From NCBI GenBank assembly GCA_030544215.1, contig JARZZO010000011.1, forward strand, positions 14,990,001-15,054,000: DNA of 64,000 nucleotides, written 5' to 3'. Positions 57,439 through 64,000 of the stretch are shown one piece after another. The translations under genes were made by a program, and so were the position numbers. The DNA comes from Zantedeschia hybrid cultivar (taxonomy: Eukaryota; Streptophyta; Magnoliopsida; Alismatales; Araceae). The notes below the pieces were generated by a model. That model was not told the origin of the DNA, did not search any database, and saw only the letters and a list, made by a program, of their open reading frames with translations. Position 1 is the first letter of the stretch; each line of letters starts with the position of its first letter.

Positions 57439-58512
57439 CAAGGTCAGGGATCGGGCACAGATCAGACTGGCTCTGACTGATCAGATTAGCCAATCCAATC
57501 CAATCTGATCCTGATCCTGAGCTAACCACATCCCAATCCTGTTTATGGACCACAAAAAAAACACCAAGCGTTGGAATCCAAAAAATGTAGACTTACATTG
57601 AGACTTCTACAGTTAAATGAAAATTTTCCATTGCCCAAGCTTTAGTGTTATATTAAAATGTGTATTTTTTTTGTCTCACTTCCATATTTTTATTTAGTTA
57701 TATATGGAGGTATCACAAAAGAATATGAATTCATACATGTGCAACACACAAAAGTTGATGAATTGTTTGCATTCAATGTAATCATTGTTTGACACAAATA
57801 ATTCATCAACTTTGTGTGTTGCCAATGTACCAATTCATATTCTTTTGTGATGCTTCCATATTTGACTAAGGAGAAATATGGAAGCGTGGCAGAAGAATAC
57901 AAAAATTACAAGGGTACAAAATCTAATATAATGATACGACAAACGTACAAAGATAATCAAGCTAGTCCTCACACTGCACTGAAGACATTCTAATTTTTAA
58001 TGCCTCACCATGCCACAAAGCTATAACGATGATCGCATTTAATGAGCTCTTGTGCCATGAAGAAGTCATTACAATGTCTTCTTTGGAGTCAAGTCGATTG
58101 TTGTAGAGAGCCATCTCCCTAACTCAAGCTTAAGAGCAAAGGAGAAAAAGAGGAGAGTGAAAGAGAGAGAAAGGGCGCTTAGAGAAAGAAAGAAAAGTGA
58201 GAAGATCCTGAGATGGGGGTGGGAATGGCCAAATGGGTGCTATTTATAGCCCCCAAGCCATCCCCAACCCCTAACTAGCCATTAGAGGCCCTCCAGCACA
58301 TGCTAGAGTTGGTCTCCAATGGCTAATTTGACTAGCTGTTAGAGCCCCAACAGCCAGTTGGGATCAGCTGGACTGGATCAATGCAGGACTGATCCTTGGA
58401 TCAGCGTTTTTGGCTGATTCGGCTTGGGATCTGCAGGGGCCTAACTAGGATCGGATCTGTGTGGCCAAAAATTGAGCAAATCAACCGATCTGAACTGATT
58501 TGGTACATCATG
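57439..58512 (-). mobile_element. 1.07-kb non-autonomous hAT-type element
   Basis: The 8-bp repeat CTAGAAAG flanks it exactly (57431-57438 and 58513-58520). The left end CAAGGTCAGGGATCGG and the right end (on the - strand) CATGATGTACCAAATCAG keep the CAAGG/CATG asymmetry of the GATCGG hAT-type family, and subterminal zones hold many GATCNGATC-like motifs (GATCCTGATCCTGAG; ATCAGCTGGACTGGATC). Read on the - strand it has GGGGCTATAAATAGCACCC about 260 bp inside the CATG end, a likely promoter relic. A foldback hairpin sits at 57678-57887. Confidence 0.82.
57678..57887. repeat. Long inverted repeat (foldback hairpin) inside the hAT-type element
   Basis: Arms of about 90 bp at 57678-57768 and 57796-57887 with a loop of about 27 bp. 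The arms pair along CAAAAGAATATGAATT, AACACACAAAAGTTGATGAA and TTCCATATTT/AAATATGGAAG, with scattered mismatches. No coding sequence. Confidence 0.85.
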
Positions 58513-59619
58513 CTAGAAAGTTTCACAAAAAATAATAGTGAGCAGCGAAGATTTTGAATTGGGCAATATAACTTCATGTATATAATAATTTATAATCTCA
58601 AAAACAGGGTTTAGGGCTGTAAATGGAAACCCGGTTATCTGACTTTCCAACCCGTTTTCAATTTTAAAAAACAGATTCGGATATAAAGAATTCATCCATA
58701 ACTATTGGAATGGAATCAGAAATGAAAACTATTATTTAGATAGCCTAATTCTGACTTTCCATTGGCTTAAATATTAAAATTTGTAAATAATAATTATAAT
58801 ATTTTTTTATTATTAAACTGGATATGTTCTACCTAATAACTTTTTTAGATACATATAATGAAGAGGATGGGAATGGAGGACATTTTAAATTATTTTCGTT
58901 AATTTTTGGAAACTATTTCCATTTTCGATAACAGAATCAGAAACAAAGCGAAAATGGGAATACCATTCTCCAATTAGAAGCATGGTTGATCGTACAAGGA
59001 GTCAACTTGTGCTAATTACATTCAACGAGTGGATTTATTTTGAATACTAGATGCTAGCCTACTCTGATGTGGGAATGATATTTGCAAAAATATAAAAGAA
59101 AGTGTTTTTTTATATTTTTAATATGAATATTTCGTTTGATTCGTGACCCATCAATGAAGAGTCAATTGAGCCTAGAACTTCAGAGTGAGACCTGGCTATC
59201 ATATTGAATCGAGCATGTTGATTTGTATTTGGACCTCTCTCCATCGACCTCGGTCGATGTTAATTACACCAATGAAGTCATTGGATACCTTTGATTAACC
59301 CATTATTCGTAATACTGAAACTAATCATGAAATGAATAAAATTCATGCGAAATTGACACATAACATAATACACAAGAGTGGCATTAATAAAGAGAAATGA
59401 ATTGATCATTCATTGATTATGAACATTCCAAATAACAATGATGCTTGCCAAAATAGCCGCATTACATTTAACTGTAATTATGATTATGATGATCGGATTA
59501 ATACATGAATGATGCTGACCAATGTAACATATTGGTGCACACGACCATAGATGTCTATTCAGATCATCGATCATGCAATCATAGTCTTGATTTGCATAAT
59601 TGGACCATAAAATTACGTC
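58513..59619. other. Last intron, segment without gene
   Basis: 58.6-58.98 kb resembles 47.85-48.38 kb in inverted orientation. 59.22-59.30 kb resembles the duplicated unit at 18.6 and 19.0 kb. No coding motif. Confidence 0.4.
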
Positions 59620-61215
59620 TATGGTCACGATTTGTGTGATCGGATGATCAGATTTGTGTTAACGGACATGTCGATGAAATCGGACCTTTAAATTTGAGTG
59701 CATGGTTGAGGTCACTAAGATCAGACCATCAGATTTGAGTCCACGGTTGAGATCACTGAGATCAAACCGTTGCATTTGAGCTTATAGGAGATAAGATTGT
59801 TGGATTTGAATCCACAGTTGAGATCACTAAGATCAAACCGTTGTATTTTAAGTTTACGATTGTGATCACTAAGATCAGACTGTTATATTGAAGCTTATGG
59901 TCAAGATCGCTAAGATCCGACCGTTAGACTTGAAATTCGATCGATATCACGAGGATTCGACCATTGAATTTGAGATTCGGTTGATATCATGACGATCCAA
60001 CCATTGGATTTGAGATTCAATCGATATCGCTAAGATCCGACCGTTGGATTTGAAATCCGGTCGATATCACGACGATCCAACTGTTGGATTTGAGATCCAA
60101 TTGATATCACGAGAATTCAACTTTTGGATTTGAGATTCTGTCGATGTCGCTAAAGATCCGATCGTTGGATTTGAGATTCGGTCGATATCGTTGAGATACG
60201 ATCATGGATTTGAAATCCGGTTGATATAATGATGATCCAACCGTTAGATTTGAAATCCAGTCGATATCACGATGATCCGACCGTTGGATTTGAGATTTGG
60301 TCGATACCATAACTATTGGACCGTTGGATTTGAAATCCAATCTATATCACGAGGATCCATCTGTTGGATTTGAGATTTGATCGATAGCATGAAGATTTGA
60401 CCATTGATTTCAAATTTGGTCGATATCGCTAGAATCCGATCGTCAAATTTGAGATCCGGTCAATATTGCTAAGATCTGACCATTGGATTTGAGATTCAAT
60501 TGAGATCGTTAAGATCCGACTGTTGGATTTTATATCCAGTCGATATCACGAAGATTCAACATTTGGCTTTGAGATTCAATCAATATCATGAAGATGTAAC
60601 CGTCAAATGTCTTATGGTTGAAATCATTAAGATCCAACTGTTGGATTTTAATAACGGACCTGATCGCACAAGATTGGACCGCTGGATTTTGATAACGGAC
60701 CTGATCATGCACGATCGGACTGTTGGATTATGGTAATGGACCTGATCGATGAGATCAGCTCGTTGGATTTTTATAACGAACCTGATTGCACATGATCGGG
60801 CCGTTGAATTCTGATAACGGGCCTGATCAGGTACGATCCGACCATTGGATTTTGATAATGGCCTGGATCGGCACAATTGGACCGCTGGATTATGGTAACG
60901 GACATGATTGCACATGATCGGGCCGTTGGATTTTGATAAAGGGTCTGATTGACACGATCAGATCGTTGGATTATTATAGTAATGGACCTGATCGCACATG
61001 ATCGGACCATTGGATTTTGATAAGAAACCTGATTGCACACAATTGGATCGTTGGATTTTGATAACGGACCTAATCAACACGATCGGACCGTTGGATTATA
61101 GTAACGGATCTGATCGCACATGTTTGGACTGTTGGATGTTGATAACTAACCTGGCCACACACGATCAGACCATTGGATTTTTAGACTTATGGTCATGATC
61201 GTCAAAATCAGACTA
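59620..61215 (+). repeat. Minisatellite array, unit about 40 bp
   Basis: About 38-40 diverged units. Near 60000 the unit reads GATCCGACCGTTGGATTTGA then GATCCGGTCGATATCACGAC-like sequence (40 bp). From about 60640 on it reads GATCGGACCGTTGGATTTTG then ATAACGGACCTGATCGCACA-like sequence (41 bp). Before about 59930 the second half reads GTCCACGGTTGAGATCACTA-like. So the first half of the unit is shared and the second half defines three blocks. Open frames across it are by-products of the period. Confidence 0.92.
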
Positions 61216-63427
61216 TTGAATCATGTCCGTTTTGTTTTAATTATACATGATTTCCCTTTGTGATCAACTTATGTCGTATCATGTATAACTAACATGATTG
61301 GAATCATATAATGCATATGGTACACATCATATGGTTAATGAGATCATCACATATTAGTATGATCAAGGCATTAACCTGTGATTAATAATCAACATATCAT
61401 TAGTCATGATAACATTAACTTATGTTATGTCGCAACAGCCACAAGCGTTACTTCATGTTATCCCATGATGCTATAACACAAATATATATTACAACATTAA
61501 TACATGTTATACCATGACATTAATTTATGATATCATAACACAAAAGGGCTAGACCAAAGTCTAATAACCCAAGACATAAGAGAGTGGAGGCCAATGTCTT
61601 GCCACTCGAAACACTGAGAGAGTTCTTTAGTGAGGAAACTCTCCACCTTGACCCTTGTCTCGATCTCCGCAAATGGGACCCCCTAAGGGGGTATTTATAA
61701 CCTAAGAGGCGGTTAGAAGGCTAGGGGTCACCTCCACTGGTGGAGGTTATACTTACTTCCCGCACTAGAAATTCAAGTGAAGGCCTTACCCTCACTGGAT
61801 AGGAGTTAAAAAGGTTATGTGCGGGAATTAACCCACGTCAAGACTTTTTTTTACTAAGTCCTACACTCGGGGGGGGGGGGGGGGGGGTGGAATACTTCTC
61901 TACCTCTGCCGGGCTGCAATTAAAGAATGAATGACTTGGTGAAGGCATGTGAATGACCCCCGGTGAGGATTAGAAATCCTAGTTGGAATAGGATTCCAAC
62001 TCCACTTTTTTCTTTTTTTGATCCATGCCCTTCCTTCTTCTTTCTTCCTTTTTATTTATAACTGTCCTTGGACAGTTGGCAAGAGGGAGAGGGGCGCAGG
62101 CCTCTCCACCTCCACGGGGTGGCCCCCTCCACCCGTTAGGGGTGGAGACTCCCACCTGCAGCGGGTGGGTCTTCCCAACCCGGTGAGGGTTGGGAGGTAA
62201 GGATTCCTTCTCATTCTCCTCCTCCTTTTCTCTTTTTTTTTTTGGTTCTTTCCCTTCTTTTTTTTTTTTTTAATAATAACTGTCCTATGGGCAGTTGGAA
62301 GAAGGAAAAGGGGGTGCAGGCTCCTCTTACCTCCACCGTATGCATCCAGGGGGTGGAGGAGGGATGCGGAGAGGGTGGTATCCGGTGGAGGTTTCGTAGG
62401 AAGAGTCCACATTGGACTCTTTTCCTCTCTTTTTTCTCTCCTATTTTTCCTCTCTTCTAGGCTGGTGCATAGAAGAGTCCAATTGGACTCTTTCTCTCTC
62501 TCCCTTGCCATCTTTATCCTATCCCTATCTCTCCGTCTCTTGCTTTTTATTCTATGCGCAGAGGAAGAAGAGTGCAATTGGACGCTTTCCCTATTTTGCG
62601 CGCTGGGAAGAGGATCCCGATGGGGATTCCTCTCTCTCTCTCTCTCTTCTGCACTAGCCTCTCCCTCTTCTCACTCTGCTTCTCATGTTTCTTCTTTATT
62701 TTCTTTTTCTTCTTCTTCTTTGTGTTGTTGTTACAGGCTGCTGCCCCTGATGTTGCTTGGTGCTGCTGCTGAACCTGGTGCAGGCTGCTGCTCTTGTTGT
62801 TGCGATGCTGCTCTACTAGGTGCTTTGGAGAGGTAAGTCCTTTCCCACCTTCTTTTACTGTTGCTTTTCTTGTTCTTATTTTATTTATTTTCTTTTTTTT
62901 GGATGCAACATCTGGCTGTTCAAAAGAGGAAAAAACGGAAAAGACAAAAAGGGGGCGGGGGGAAGAGATGAAAAAAATTGGGGAGGGAGAAGATACTTAC
63001 GCAAAACTTACCTGTCGGTTTGAATGATGGCGCTGTGTTTCTTTGCCATCTTCATTATTCTAGGATCTAGTGGACTTGGAAGATGAAATCCTCAAGATTT
63101 GAGCAATTCCACTTGTTATGCCAAAACCCTGGTGTGCCAGTCAGCAGGCAGGAGTGGACTGCCTTTAAAGGATTCGGAGACCTAATTGATTTTATTTTGC
63201 TGGTAATGGTGGCTGTGGATAGATATGTATAAAAATACATGGACAAATACTGATGTACTATAATTGAAGACAACCAAAGAATTAAAATATACATATAAGT
63301 AGTGGGAAAAAGTTACTCAATTAAGTGGTCGAGGAAAATTACTATGACAAGTCTCAATTATGAAAGCAAATGTTAAAAAGTGCATGAGATACTGATTTCT
63401 AAAACATAGATGCAGGATAGTAAATAT
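61216..63427. other. Last intron, 3' part, no gene
   Basis: A G-run of about 18 (61869-61887) and TATAAATACCCCC on the - strand near 61700, which could be an LTR promoter. The CT-rich 62.2-62.9 kb stretch gives long open frames of Ser/Leu/Phe without any domain; these are composition effects. No exon with PEX5 C-terminal sequence was found. Confidence 0.45.
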
Positions 63428-64000
63428 TGTTAGAGAGACTGTATATTATAAATCCGAAGACTTACTTATATTAAGGTCCCTAGTTCTGGTCCTACTTAGA
63501 TTAGGGTAGTAGTTCTACTTAAATTGCTACCTTTGCCCTATTCCCAGTTGTATGGGGAAGCATATTGTACGTGTCTCCTATTCTCACTACTATTACCCGT
63601 CCTATTCTCCCAAATATTATGTGCTTTGTTCCCGGTAGTATTTTGAAGGCATCCTGTTCTATATATACACATATATATAGAAGCTTCATTATTTTTTCCT
63701 GCTATGCCTCGTAATATGCTATCAGAGCCACCGACTCTAGCATAGATGTCAAGTTCCTTCGCAATGTTCCCTTCTCATTGCTTTGACCTTCCCTTTCATC
63801 TTTTCTTTCACTGTTGTGGGTACTCTCCTTTCATGACAGAGGTGAAGATCTCTCCAGTGCTGAGCGTCCCTCAACCTTGTCGCTGTTGGAGTTTGTGTCA
63901 TTAAAGTTTTGGGCAACATACTTTCCAACTCAATGTTCCCCTTGTGACACTCACATTTTGAACACTCCTCTCATTTGCATTGTTCATTCTTTCCTTCATT
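63428..64000 (+). mobile_element. Copia-type LTR and start of internal region, cut by the window end
   Basis: LTR about 63428-63716 starts TGTTAGAGAGACTG and is followed by TGCTATCAGAGCCA (63717-63730), one base off the usual tRNA-Met primer binding site TGGTATCAGAGC. TATATATACACATATATATA near 63660 may be its TATA region. Similar LTR motifs (CCTACTTAGATTAGGGT, AAGCTTCATTATTTTTTCC) occur on the - strand at 34.12-34.48 kb. The internal part runs past 64000. Confidence 0.65.

Noticed and set aside
60107..61040. Repeat protein on the - strand
   Set aside because: The frames follow from the 40-41-bp minisatellite period and differ by block; no start context.
62018..62836. Membrane or signal-like protein of 150-170 codons
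   Set aside because: CT-rich low-complexity DNA gives Ser/Leu/Phe strings in several frames; no domain.
63061..63100. Next PEX5 exon (DLVDLEDEILKI frame after an AG)
   Set aside because: It does not match the expected last TPR (after ISYANQ) and runs straight into a stop.
1..64000. tRNA, rRNA, CRISPR, integrated viral genome
   Set aside because: No cloverleaf beyond the SINE head, no rRNA motif, no regular spacer array, and no pararetroviral or other viral gene motif was seen.

Overview
The window is nuclear DNA from a seed plant, probably an angiosperm; the species cannot be told from the sequence. It holds one cellular gene, read on the + strand: the middle 12 exons of PEX5, the receptor that carries PTS1 proteins into peroxisomes. 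The exons lie between 1732 and 57136 and encode about 660 residues: the N-terminal half with nine WxxxF/Y motifs and most of the C-terminal TPR domain. The first exon or exons lie before base 1, and the last exons, after TYR-ALA-ASN-GLN of a TPR repeat, lie beyond base 64000. All complete introns are GT-AG. Coding sequence is only about 2 kb of the 55 kb between the first and last visible exon.

Everything else is intron, and most of what can be recognised there is transposon. Intron 3 (12.3 kb) holds a LINE fragment, a hAT element inserted in it, and a smaller hAT-type element inserted in that one; each hAT insertion has a perfect 8-bp target duplication. Intron 5 (8.0 kb) holds a SINE split by a small hAT-type element, a TRIM retroelement and a PIF/Harbinger-like MITE. 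Intron 7 (8.8 kb) has at least five L1-type LINE fragments in both orientations, one with a 17-bp target duplication, plus a hAT-like element and a copia LTR. Intron 9 (10.1 kb) has LINE pieces, a degraded hAT element, duplicated hAT tails and an RTE-type LINE. Intron 11 (7.2 kb) has two L1-type LINEs in tandem. The last, incomplete intron has a 1.1-kb hAT-type element with a foldback hairpin, a 1.6-kb minisatellite with a unit of about 40 bp, and a copia LTR.

The most notable signal is a related group of hAT-type elements whose ends start CATGG or CAAGG and are packed with short palindromes (GATCGG/CCGATC in most, GGTACCGG in one). At least six copies or derivatives occur in 64 kb. Two of them carry 220 to 400 bp of telomere-like repeats (CCCTAAA and variants) between the same flanking segments and in the same orientation relative to the element, so the array belongs to the element and does not mark a chromosome end. 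No RNA gene, CRISPR array or second host gene was found. All transposon reading frames seen are broken, so nothing here looks autonomous.
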